Assembly (NCBI GenBank): GCA_910588855.1
Contig: CAJUSR010000020.1
Location: 4,950 to 68,949, forward strand
Length of the DNA stretch: 64,000 nt
Reading direction: 5' to 3'
Source: an uncultured Kineothrix sp.
GTDB taxonomy: Bacteria; Bacillota; Clostridia; Lachnospirales; Lachnospiraceae
The position numbers and the translations under genes are program-made. A model generated the notes under the pieces. It worked only from the letters and a program-made list of their open reading frames with translations. It was not told the DNA's origin and made no database searches. Shown here in pieces: positions 1 to 7,844 of the stretch. Each line of letters opens with the position of its first letter. Positions within the stretch are counted from its first letter, which is position 1.

Positions 1-24
1 TTGCCAATCCTCCAATTGTTTTAT
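1..24 (-). promoter_or_regulatory. Ribosome binding site of a gene cut by the window edge
   Basis: Just downstream of the dnaX stop, the minus strand carries GGAGG (9-13) followed by ATTGGCAA running off the window. This looks like the ribosome binding site and first codons of the next gene of the same transcript. In Firmicutes that gene is usually the nucleoid protein ybaB, followed by recR. The identity is inference from usual gene order; the coding part is not visible. Confidence 0.4.
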
Positions 25-1602
25 TTATTCATCTTCTATTTCTATTTCCATATGGATTAGTTTGCTTAAATCAATATAGGAATCCTCAAATATTTTATTG
101 TCTGCAAGGCTTTGGACCTCCAGTTCGATTTCCTTTTGGACAGCCTCGGAAACTGCCCTTTGCAGCAATTCTTTATTCTTCTGGTTCGTCATGAAATAAT
201 CCGATGCCAGACCTTCCTTTACTACTACCAGCAGCTTATTGTCCCCGCCCAAACTCAAACGGGCATCTTTTAGATACGTCTTCATAGGCTGCCCTATATC
301 CGCCACAATGGATGGCCAATTCCCTACTACACGTTTCACATCCTCCGGAACTGCTTTGGGCATCTCCGTATCCGGCTGTTCCTGCCTTACCTGTGTTTGC
401 CCTTCGTAAGGCTTCCCGTCCATACCCTGTTGTGCGGCAACAACCATGCCATTTTCCAGTTTGCTTTCCAAATTCCGCACCCGTTCCAGTAAAGAATCCG
501 TATCCTTTTCCATACTCGGCCGGCATAGTTTAATCAAGGCTACCTCAATCAGTATCCTTTTCTGGGAAGCATACTTGATACGCCCTGAAAGTTCGGAAAA
601 AATGCGGATATACCTGATAGTAGTATCCATATCCGCCATTTCCGCCTCAGCTTTCAGCCTTTTCATATTTTCAGTAGATACATCGATGACTTCTTCTATA
701 TTCTCCGAGCTTTGCGCCAGCAACAGATTGCGCAGATACCATGTAAAATCCGTCACAAACTGGGAAAGCTCCCGTCCTTGAACTACAATTTCCTCCAAAA
801 GTTCTATACAGCCCGTAACATCCTTTTCCAACGTTAACTCAAACAAACGGCTGAACACAGAAGTATCCACTGCCCCTAATACTTCCAGCGCCTTATCATA
901 AGTCAACTCTTCCCCGAAATGGAATGCAATGCATTGATCCAGCAAACTAAGGGCATCCCGCATAGAGCCATCCGCCGCTTTGGCTATATAGCGCAACGCC
1001 TTATCTTCCACATGAACCCCTTCTGTCTCCATCAATTCAGACAGCCTGTCGGCTATAGTATCAATGGTTATCCGTTTAAAATCATACCTTTGGCATCTGG
1101 ACATAATTGTAATCGGTATTTTATGGGCTTCCGTTGTCGCCAGAATAAAAATAACATATGACGGCGGCTCCTCCAAAGTCTTAAGAAGCGCATTAAACGC
1201 TCCTATGGACAACATATGGACCTCGTCAATAATATAAACTTTGTATTTACCCTCTGCCGGGGAATAAGATACTTCGTCTACTATTTCACGGATATTGTCT
1301 ACCCCGTTGTTGGAAGCGGCATCTATTTCAATCACGTTCATACTGGCATTGGACGCAATCGCCCTGCACAGGGAGCATTCCCCGCAGGGACTGCCATCCA
1401 CCGGATTTTCACAATTGACTGCCTTTGCAAAAATCTTGGCGATGGTCGTTTTCCCTGTTCCCCGGGTTCCGCAAAATAAATAAGCGTGTCCGATACGTTC
1501 CGCCTTTATCTGATTTGTCAACGTAGTTACAATATGCTCCTGGCCTTTTACCTCATCAAAGCTTTGGGGCCGGAACTTACGGTACAATGCTGTATAAGAC
1601 AT
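25..1602 (-). CDS. dnaX: DNA polymerase III subunits gamma and tau
   Basis: This is the AAA+ clamp-loader subunit of the replicative polymerase. Visible motifs are a Walker A GTRGTGKT at residues 45-52, a zinc knuckle of Cys64, Cys73, Cys76 and Cys79, a DEVH Walker B at 126-129, and an SRC sensor/arginine-finger motif. After the roughly 370-residue ATPase and collar region there is a low-complexity linker and a C-terminal domain, giving a normal Firmicutes length of 525 residues. AGAGAGG precedes the ATG. The start lies 12 bases after the pfkA stop, and the ribosome binding site touches that stop, so the two genes are probably co-transcribed and coupled. I saw no slippery frameshift site that would make a separate gamma form, but I did not exclude one. 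Confidence 0.97.
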   Translation of the reverse strand: MSYTALYRKFRPQSFDEVKGQEHIVTTLTNQIKAERIGHAYLFCGTRGTGKTTIAKIFAKAVNCENPVDGSPCGECSLCRAIASNASMNVIEIDAASNNGVDNIREIVDEVSYSPAEGKYKVYIIDEVHMLSIGAFNALLKTLEEPPSYVIFILATTEAHKIPITIMSRCQRYDFKRITIDTIADRLSELMETEGVHVEDKALRYIAKAADGSMRDALSLLDQCIAFHFGEELTYDKALEVLGAVDTSVFSRLFELTLEKDVTGCIELLEEIVVQGRELSQFVTDFTWYLRNLLLAQSSENIEEVIDVSTENMKRLKAEAEMADMDTTIRYIRIFSELSGRIKYASQKRILIEVALIKLCRPSMEKDTDSLLERVRNLESKLENGMVVAAQQGMDGKPYEGQTQVRQEQPDTEMPKAVPEDVKRVVGNWPSIVADIGQPMKTYLKDARLSLGGDNKLLVVVKEGLASDYFMTNQKNKELLQRAVSEAVQKEIELEVQSLADNKIFEDSYIDLSKLIHMEIEIEDE

Positions 1603-1614
1603 AAAAACCTCTCT

Positions 1615-2688
1615 TTAATCGCCGAAGCTTATCCCAAGCAATTTCGCTTCTTTTACAATACTTGCATCGGGTGCAACCATTTTCAGTTTACCCGCAACTT
1701 CCTCCAAAGGCACTTTTACCACTTCGCGGTTCCTGTAGCCTACCATAAAGCCATATTCCCCCTTCAGTATCAGCTTGCCTGCCTCAGAGCCAAGCCTGCT
1801 GGCAAATACCCTGTCATAAGGGCACGGGCTTCCGCCTCTTTGTGTATGCCCGGGTACCGTTACCCTGACATCGTATCCTGTCTTCTCCTGGATTTTCGCT
1901 GCAATTTCATAGGAAACCGACGGATATTTATAGTTCTTCATTTTTTCTTTAAATTCTTTCTTTGACAGTTTTGCATCCGCTTTTGAAATTGCCCCTTCCG
2001 CAACCGCAAGAATCGTAAATTTGCTGCCGTTTTTATTTCTTTCCTCTATCTTTTCAATTACTTTCTTAATGTCATAAGGTATTTCCGGAATCAGGATAAT
2101 ATCGGCCCCTCCTGCCATCCCTGCATTCAATGTCAAATACCCTACCTTATGGCCCATAACTTCCACGATAAACACACGCCCATGAGAAGCTGCCGTCGTA
2201 TGGATACAGTCAATAGCATCCGTAGCAATATTTACTGCGCTCTGGAAGCCAAAGGTCATGTCTGTTCCCCACAAGTCATTATCAATTGTCTTAGGCAGCG
2301 TTACTACATTCAGCCCTTCATTGCGCAGAAGGTTCGCTGTCTTATGTGTGCCGTTCCCACCTAAAATCACAAGGCAGTCCAAACGAAGCTTGTAATAGTT
2401 CTGCTTCATCGCCTCTACCTTATCCAGCCCGTTTTCATCCGGTTCCCTTATCTGCTTAAAAGGCGTTCTGGAACTCCCCAATATCGTTCCCCCTTTTGTC
2501 AGTACTCCTGAAAAATCAGCAGGGGTAAGCATACGGAAATTGCCGTAGATAAGTCCTTTGTAACCTTCCAAAAAGCCGTACATCTCCAAATCTTCGCCGC
2601 TGTGGAATAAACATTTTGCCACTCCGCGCATCGCCGCATTCAATGCCTGACAGTCACCGCCGCTGGTCAACATTCCGATTCTTTTCAT
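1615..2688 (-). CDS. pfkA: 6-phosphofructokinase
   Basis: This enzyme phosphorylates fructose 6-phosphate in glycolysis. The 357-residue chain has the N-terminal nucleotide loop LTSGGDCQALNAAMRG, then GGNGTH where E. coli PfkA has GGDGS, and PKTIDND where it has PGTIDND. The Lys in PKTIDND with Gly in the GGNG loop is the pattern of long-type (group III) ATP-dependent enzymes; pyrophosphate enzymes carry GGDD. An Asn replaces the Mg-binding Asp of the loop, so phosphoryl-donor specificity is less certain than the fold. AAAGGAGG stands 7 bases before the ATG. Gene order is pfkA then dnaX. Confidence 0.93.
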   Translation of the reverse strand: MKRIGMLTSGGDCQALNAAMRGVAKCLFHSGEDLEMYGFLEGYKGLIYGNFRMLTPADFSGVLTKGGTILGSSRTPFKQIREPDENGLDKVEAMKQNYYKLRLDCLVILGGNGTHKTANLLRNEGLNVVTLPKTIDNDLWGTDMTFGFQSAVNIATDAIDCIHTTAASHGRVFIVEVMGHKVGYLTLNAGMAGGADIILIPEIPYDIKKVIEKIEERNKNGSKFTILAVAEGAISKADAKLSKKEFKEKMKNYKYPSVSYEIAAKIQEKTGYDVRVTVPGHTQRGGSPCPYDRVFASRLGSEAGKLILKGEYGFMVGYRNREVVKVPLEEVAGKLKMVAPDASIVKEAKLLGISFGD

Positions 2689-2751
2689 TATTCATCCTCC
2701 TTTAAGCTTCTTAAGGCTTGTCGTAAGCCCGTGCTATTAACTCATTATTCA

Positions 2752-2780
2752 ATTATATAATAATTTACTTTTTATCACAA
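2752..2780 (-). promoter_or_regulatory. Sigma-A-type promoter of pfkA-dnaX
   Basis: Read on the minus strand: TTGTGA (2775-2780), a 17-base spacer, TATAAT (2752-2757). It lies about 65 bases upstream of the pfkA start. A small GGCTT/AAGCC hairpin sits in the leader. Confidence 0.6.
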
Positions 2781-2824
2781 CTCATGTTTTTACATATCAA
2801 ACCAAAAAAAATCTCGGATTCATC

Positions 2825-2853
2825 TTGATTAAATTTGCTTTTTAGGATAGAAT
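2825..2853 (+). promoter_or_regulatory. Promoter of tRNA-Ser
   Basis: TTGATT (2825-2830), 17 bases, TAGAAT (2848-2853). Expected transcription start is around 2860, 16 bases before the mature tRNA. Confidence 0.55.
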
Positions 2854-2875
2854 AATATCTGTTATTTGCACCAAT

Positions 2876-2963
2876 GGAGATGTACCCAAGTGGCTGAAGG
2901 GTCCGCACTCGAAATGCGGTAGGTCGGGCAACCGGCGCGAGAGTTCAAATCTCTCCATCTCCG
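2876..2963 (+). tRNA. tRNA-Ser (anticodon CGA)
   Basis: The acceptor stem GGAGATG pairs with CATCTCC. The anticodon arm is CCGCA-CTCGAAA-TGCGG with anticodon CGA, which reads UCG. A long variable arm (class II) and a T arm GAGAG-TTCAAAT-CTCTC complete the cloverleaf. The discriminator base is G and no CCA is encoded. No clear terminator follows, so transcription may run into the next gene. Confidence 0.97.
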
Positions 2964-3018
2964 TTATCCATTTTTAATATTTTATAAATTTATATTATTT
3001 CACAGGAGGTATTTTATT

Positions 3019-3492
3019 ATGGATAGCAGTTTTTATCTTGCATCAGGAGGCTTGACAATTCTTTTTGGTCTGATTGTCGGTATTGTAGCATTTAGTTTTT
3101 TCCGTCGTTTCAAAAAAGTAAGCAGCATCCTCAACCGCGCGCACGAGATGACCGCTACTGCCAATGGAAGGATTAGTGAAATTATCAATGTCCGCCGCCG
3201 CAACCGCTCATTCCGCTGGACAAATGAATATCCGGCAATTACATATACGGTAGACAATAAAGACTATACTACTAAACTGGATTATGCCGAAAAAAGAAAA
3301 GGGCATTACAGCCTTGGCGGCAATTACCGCGTTTGTTACTCCCCTTCAGACCCTTCCTGCTGTATCGTAGAAGAGTTCAGGAAACCTATGCAGAGCAACC
3401 GCACACAATCCCTTGTTTTTACCGTAATATTTGCTATTATTACCTTTAATTTTATTATCACTGGACTTTCAGAAATATTCCTGCATTTATAA
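3019..3492 (+). CDS. Small membrane protein, DUF3592-like
   Basis: Function unknown. The 157-residue chain has a transmembrane helix at residues 9-27, a cytoplasmic or extracellular middle domain (about 40-125) and a second helix at about 130-155. The middle contains TNEYPAITYTVDNKDYTTK and GGNYRVCYSPSDPS, which resembles the beta-rich core of DUF3592 proteins, where a Y-P-x-I/V-x-Y strand pattern and a P-x-x-P segment recur. AGGAGG (3004-3009) stands 9 bases before the ATG. The gene sits alone between tRNA-Ser and a convergent terminator. The family call rests on pattern only. Confidence 0.7.
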   Translation: MDSSFYLASGGLTILFGLIVGIVAFSFFRRFKKVSSILNRAHEMTATANGRISEIINVRRRNRSFRWTNEYPAITYTVDNKDYTTKLDYAEKRKGHYSLGGNYRVCYSPSDPSCCIVEEFRKPMQSNRTQSLVFTVIFAIITFNFIITGLSEIFLHL

Positions 3493-3506
3493 TTATAGAA
3501 AAATTT

Positions 3507-3544
3507 TATCCCAAAGCTTGAGTTTTATCTCCGGCTTTGGGATA
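3507..3544. terminator. Convergent bidirectional terminator
   Basis: An 11-bp stem, TATCCCAAAGC (3507-3517) pairing with 3534-3544, is flanked by A-rich sequence on the left and T-rich sequence on the right. It can end both the DUF3592-like gene (+) and the small gene at 3568 (-). Confidence 0.8.
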
Positions 3545-3567
3545 TTTATTTGCATCAATATAGCCTT

Positions 3568-3786
3568 TCACTTCTCATTGTCCGGCCTTCCGGCATTTAA
3601 ATCCGTATAGCTGTCTAACAAGCCCACCGTTTCATTTGCCGGCCTTCCGTACATATTGCAGCATTTATGGGAGATTTCCACCCCCTTATCGCTTTTTTCA
3701 TCCATTTCTACGCTCATTCTTACAACACCCATCTCGGTTTCCTTATCCAAATGCTTTAAAATATCATCAATTAATCTCTCATTCAT
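3568..3786 (-). CDS. Small hypothetical protein, 72 residues
   Basis: I do not recognise it. I place the start at the ATG for MNERLIDDILKHLD because GGAGGGAG lies 6 bases upstream; a longer reading from an upstream TTG would start inside that ribosome binding site. The protein is acidic in its first half (KETEMGVVRMSVEMDEKSDKG) and ends in a Cys-Cys, Gly/Asn/Asp-rich tail (KCCNMYGRPANETVGLLDSY). It has no membrane segment or signal peptide. The terminator at 3507-3544 lies just beyond its stop. It may be cytosolic and may belong to the operon upstream, but 114 bases separate it from that operon. Confidence 0.55.
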   Translation of the reverse strand: MNERLIDDILKHLDKETEMGVVRMSVEMDEKSDKGVEISHKCCNMYGRPANETVGLLDSYTDLNAGRPDNEK

Positions 3787-3900
3787 TCCGTTCTCCCTCC
3801 ATCCCAATTTGCCTTCCCGCTATGTATTTTATCTCCATATACAAAAGATTCGACGCATGTTTTTATAGACATTTTTATCCGCTTTTATATAATATCCCTG

Positions 3901-4824
3901 TTAATCGTCCAACGACAAAGCGTCAAAAAAATCCCCTCCACCCATATGTTTTTCTTTATAACTAATAAAAAAAGCTTTCATTTCCGCATAATCCCCCTCC
4001 ATATCCAAAAGCAGGGCATCGAAATTGTCTTTCCCCATCCCTCCGATTTCCGCAAAGAGCTTAAAATATTCTTCCTCATAACCATGTTCTTTCCGCAAGA
4101 CCTCCCATGTCTCTTCCGATGCACAGCCTTTCGTGTGCGCCAGAAGATATGCTTCCCACAACTCTTTATTCTTTGAAGATAACCCTATCGGATTTAGCAG
4201 GCGCAGCATCGCAAGGCGCACTTTGCCTTTCCTTTTATTCTTTACAAACTCTTCCAGGCTGCATCCATAGTCTTCTTCTCCACAGAGTATCATTTTCGTA
4301 TATCCCTCGTCATCCTCCGCTTCCATCACTGCCTTCATTCTTGCATCCCATTTTTCCAGCCACGGTTCCGTGCCGGCTTCCCATATATCCAGCAAATATT
4401 CCGCATCCAGCAAAGCTGCCGATGCTGCCAGCAAGGAAGCAGTCTGTTCCGATACTCCATCTAATGCTTCATAAGCATACACCTTCTTGATTTTAGGGCA
4501 TTCCATAAAAATCCTGCTGCCAAGTTTTATTCTTTTTTTGGGAATCCATACGCTTTCTAACCCAGCGCAATAAGCAAATGCCCAATCCCCGATTTCTTCC
4601 AATGTTTCCGGCAGGATTACCTTCTTCAGGTTCTTCCTGCTTAAAAAGGTCTTCTTAGCTAACGCTTTAACCGCAATTCCCTCTATCCTCTCCGGAACAT
4701 GCACTTCCGTATGCATCCCTCTATAATCGGCAATCGTTATCCAGGGCATCCCGCTCCCGTCTTTATTCCTCTCTATCCGATATCCAAAAGCCCCTTCCTG
4801 GGTTTCATATATTCCGTTTTGCAT
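3901..4824 (-). CDS. Leucine-rich-repeat (BspA-like) protein
   Basis: 307 residues. The first about 120 residues carry BspA/LRR_5-type repeats: VPERIEGIAVKALAKKTF, then LKKVILPETLEEIGDWAF and LESVWIPKKRIKLGSRIF, each about 23 residues. The rest is predicted helical with many acidic residues and matches nothing I know. There is no signal peptide, so unlike many BspA-like adhesins this copy is probably cytoplasmic. It follows the MoxR-type ATPase gene by 18 bases and ends the four-gene operon. A role as a substrate-recognition or scaffold partner for the AAA+/VWA pair is a guess from position. Confidence 0.7.
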   Translation of the reverse strand: MQNGIYETQEGAFGYRIERNKDGSGMPWITIADYRGMHTEVHVPERIEGIAVKALAKKTFLSRKNLKKVILPETLEEIGDWAFAYCAGLESVWIPKKRIKLGSRIFMECPKIKKVYAYEALDGVSEQTASLLAASAALLDAEYLLDIWEAGTEPWLEKWDARMKAVMEAEDDEGYTKMILCGEEDYGCSLEEFVKNKRKGKVRLAMLRLLNPIGLSSKNKELWEAYLLAHTKGCASEETWEVLRKEHGYEEEYFKLFAEIGGMGKDNFDALLLDMEGDYAEMKAFFISYKEKHMGGGDFFDALSLDD

Positions 4825-4842
4825 ACTTTTATCCTGTATCCT

Positions 4843-6408
4843 TTACAATTTTAGCTTCTCTATTTCCTGCCGCAAATCCTCCTGCCTTTTGGACAACCGC
4901 AGCTTCCCGTTGTACTTCTGGTAGTCTTCGCTGCCAAACATACCGATAAAACGGGCGCCGGATGTATTTACCGTCAAGCCTGTCACCAAAATAAGCATCT
5001 CGTTTTCCTCTCCGAAAGCCTTCTGTGTAAATGAAAATAATGCATGGAGTCTTCCCTTCGTTGAGGCAACTATTTCTTTCATTTCACTTACCTGGGAGTC
5101 AAACCTCTCCTTTACCTGCCCAAAACCCTCTTCTACCGTTTTTGCATCCCCGGTATACAGTTTTCTTTCTGCCTGCTCCAGAAAATGAATAATACGCCTG
5201 TATTTTCTTTTCTCCCCTTCTGACAAAGCATTGGCTGTACGCAGGGAATCCATTGATTTCTTTTTCGCTTCCGCCTGCTTTTCCAGCATGTCCGCAAGAA
5301 CGCTGACACCGGCTTTTTCCCCTCCTCCTGTGCTTTTATCGTCCATGCCGGTTTCTTCCTGTTTTTTCCCGGCCAAACTTTTTACCGCTTTCAGCAAAGG
5401 CATCAATTCATTTAAATAACCGGCAGTTTCCACTATCTCTTTCATCTCCCCGAATATTTTATCCATCAACATACTAAGTAAGGATAACCGTTCATCAAAA
5501 GCTGCCGCTTTTGCCCGGATAAACGCCTCCTCCGGCGCCTTCCCGTCCAATATCTCCTCTACATGGTAATTCTTTTTATATTTATTGTATAAATCATAAT
5601 AGGCCGCAAATTCCTTTACCACTCTTTCATTCCTTACATACTGGCCAATCAGGGCTTCATCCGCCGCAAGCCCCTCTTCTTCATACAAATAAAGAATCTG
5701 GGATAAGTCTTCCCATCCCCTTGCCGTTACGTAAGACCGCCCCTTTACAGTAGTTTCTATACGGTAAAAATGTTCTTTTTTCAACTCTAAATAGCTGGTA
5801 ACTACATTGTGTATCCCCCGCTCCTGGGCATACTCCTTCCATATTCCGTACTCCGCTTCCACATCCAGTACCTTTAACCGGTCCATTGTCACTACATCAA
5901 ATTCCCGTACAGATTTATTGTATTCCGGCGGATTCCCTGCTGTAACGATGACCCATCCTTCGGGAACCCTATGCCTTCCGAATACTTTATATTGAAGGAA
6001 CTGCAGCATGGACGGCGCCAATGTCTCCGACACACAATTGATTTCATCCAAAAACAGAATCCCTTCTTTTATGCCGCTTTCTTCCATAACGTCATAAATA
6101 GATGCGATAATTTCACTCATCGTATATTCGGAAACACGGTAACCTTCCCCTCCATATTCTTTTTCTTTGATAAAAGGAAGCCCCAGGGCGGACTGCCTCG
6201 TATGATGTGTCATAGAATACGACACAAGCGCAATCCCCAGCTCCTGGGCTATCTGCTCCATAATCGCCGTCTTCCCCACCCCCGGGGCACCGAGAAGGAA
6301 AATCGGGCGCTGACGGACCACAGGAACCCTATATTCCCCAAATTCATCCTTTTTTAAGTACAAATTTACCGTGTTTTTAATATGTTCCTTCGCCTGCTTA
6401 ATATTCAT
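4843..6408 (-). CDS. MoxR-type AAA+ ATPase
   Basis: 521 residues. The N-terminal AAA+ module has Walker A GAPGVGKT (40-47), Walker B GILFLDE (116-122), a sensor-1 strand VIVTAGNPPEYN and a MoxR-like SMLQFLQ helix. The C-terminal half is helical and Lys/Glu-rich with a predicted coiled coil (about 380-440). MoxR ATPases usually act with a VWA-domain partner, as RavA does with ViaA, to remodel or load metal into proteins. Here the start overlaps the stop of a VWA protein gene by 4 bases, which strongly suggests such a pair. The substrate is not evident. Confidence 0.85.
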   Translation of the reverse strand: MNIKQAKEHIKNTVNLYLKKDEFGEYRVPVVRQRPIFLLGAPGVGKTAIMEQIAQELGIALVSYSMTHHTRQSALGLPFIKEKEYGGEGYRVSEYTMSEIIASIYDVMEESGIKEGILFLDEINCVSETLAPSMLQFLQYKVFGRHRVPEGWVIVTAGNPPEYNKSVREFDVVTMDRLKVLDVEAEYGIWKEYAQERGIHNVVTSYLELKKEHFYRIETTVKGRSYVTARGWEDLSQILYLYEEEGLAADEALIGQYVRNERVVKEFAAYYDLYNKYKKNYHVEEILDGKAPEEAFIRAKAAAFDERLSLLSMLMDKIFGEMKEIVETAGYLNELMPLLKAVKSLAGKKQEETGMDDKSTGGGEKAGVSVLADMLEKQAEAKKKSMDSLRTANALSEGEKRKYRRIIHFLEQAERKLYTGDAKTVEEGFGQVKERFDSQVSEMKEIVASTKGRLHALFSFTQKAFGEENEMLILVTGLTVNTSGARFIGMFGSEDYQKYNGKLRLSKRQEDLRQEIEKLKL

Positions 6409-7802
6409 GTCGTCTCACATCTTATCCCTTCTATATCGTCCTCGCTCAATACTACCGGAATCGCCCAGGCAGGAACCTCCGGTCGCTCGGCATTGTCATC
6501 CAAAAATACAAATATCGTATCATAATCCGGCATTTTGGGCGGATATATCCCATATCCATCCGTGAAATAAATCAACCCTTTTAAATTCTCAAATTCCCCT
6601 TCCGCTAAAAGCTTATCCACATAATCGAATACCGGACGGAAATCCGTAGAACCAAAGCCTTTCAGCTTCCCGTTTTTCATAAAAGCTTCAAAGTCCTCCT
6701 GGCAGGAAATTTTCGTATCACTTCTGACATCACTGTCACATTGTATAATATGCACATTGATTTTCCGGAAAAAATGTTCGGTCCCTTTCAATATGGAATA
6801 TGTTTTCCGGATAAATTCCCTTACGGTTTCCCCTCTGCAGGAAGCCGATGTATCCACAGCAATCACAAATTCTTTTACTTTCTTTTCATCCTTATATTCC
6901 AAAGGTTCCACTAACGGCATATCCTTGTACTCCGACAAGCCGTAAGTATAATAAATATAGTCAAACTCGTCGTCATTGACCTGCATACTTTCACCCATAA
7001 CGGTAAAATGCCGCAGAAGTTCCCCATAATCGTATCTGTCTTTTGTAGCTTCCGCCAGATTTTTTTCCAGGCTCTCCGATGTATTCTTATCTCTGGAAAA
7101 AGATTTTACATCCGCCTTAATCCTTTCGCTTATCTTTTTCCATTGTTCCTGGGTAATTTCCATATTTTCCTGCTTTCTCCATCTATCATGCATATCCCGG
7201 CAAAAAAGCCGTCTCCACTGCTCTTTCTCTGCCTGGGAAACAGGATTATTCTTTAAATATCTGTAAATCCGTTCCGCTGTAAGCATCCCCGCATCCTCTT
7301 TCAGATAATGCAATTTATTTCCGGCCTCAGCGTCCGTATCCAGCCCTCCCATCGGAAGCCCCATTTCCAATACCACATTTTCTACCGCAGCGTCTGCTGC
7401 CAAATCCCATAACTCCTCTTCCTTTTCCCCATAGGCAAAACTATGGTAAAAAACATGGTGGAACAGCACATGCAGATACAGCCTGATTGGATATCCCGTT
7501 TCCTCCTGGTATTTTCCCAAAAGCCAGAAAGCGTCGTAATAAAGCATATCCCCATCCGCAGCAGCCCCGCCAAGCCCAGGTCTTATCTCCGTTTTTACCC
7601 GCGATAACGCCACATCAAGAAACCGCATATGCACTACAATGCTGTCCCTTGCCAACTGCATCACCTGCCTTGCCAATTCTTCCGCCCTACGTTGTCTTTG
7701 TTCTTGCTCTTCCTGCAAGCTGCCTTCTATTTTCCCTTTATGTTGTGCCGTCGTTTCAAACATTTTCACATTCCATCCCGTATCCTCATCTTCCAAACCC
7801 AT
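6405..7802 (-). CDS. VWA-like protein with putative metallopeptidase domain (DUF2201-like)
   Basis: 465 residues. The N-terminal half holds a His-rich helix, HVLFHHVFYH (111-120), with an HxxxH spacing and a following acidic helix, as in the putative metallopeptidases fused to VWA-like domains (DUF2201). The C-terminal half is a VWA fold with the MIDAS pattern Asp317-x-Ser319-x-Ser321, a Thr in GSTDFRP (about 385) and Asp415 in FTDGYG. The gene is translationally coupled to the downstream MoxR ATPase and follows the MutS-like gene by 42 bases. The usual partner model has the VWA protein select a target and the ATPase remodel it. Peptidase activity is only suggested. Confidence 0.8.
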   Translation of the reverse strand: MGLEDEDTGWNVKMFETTAQHKGKIEGSLQEEQEQRQRRAEELARQVMQLARDSIVVHMRFLDVALSRVKTEIRPGLGGAAADGDMLYYDAFWLLGKYQEETGYPIRLYLHVLFHHVFYHSFAYGEKEEELWDLAADAAVENVVLEMGLPMGGLDTDAEAGNKLHYLKEDAGMLTAERIYRYLKNNPVSQAEKEQWRRLFCRDMHDRWRKQENMEITQEQWKKISERIKADVKSFSRDKNTSESLEKNLAEATKDRYDYGELLRHFTVMGESMQVNDDEFDYIYYTYGLSEYKDMPLVEPLEYKDEKKVKEFVIAVDTSASCRGETVREFIRKTYSILKGTEHFFRKINVHIIQCDSDVRSDTKISCQEDFEAFMKNGKLKGFGSTDFRPVFDYVDKLLAEGEFENLKGLIYFTDGYGIYPPKMPDYDTIFVFLDDNAERPEVPAWAIPVVLSEDDIEGIRCETT

Positions 7803-7844
7803 TTCCCCTGTCTATCCTATTCCATTATTTTTCATTATCTTCCG

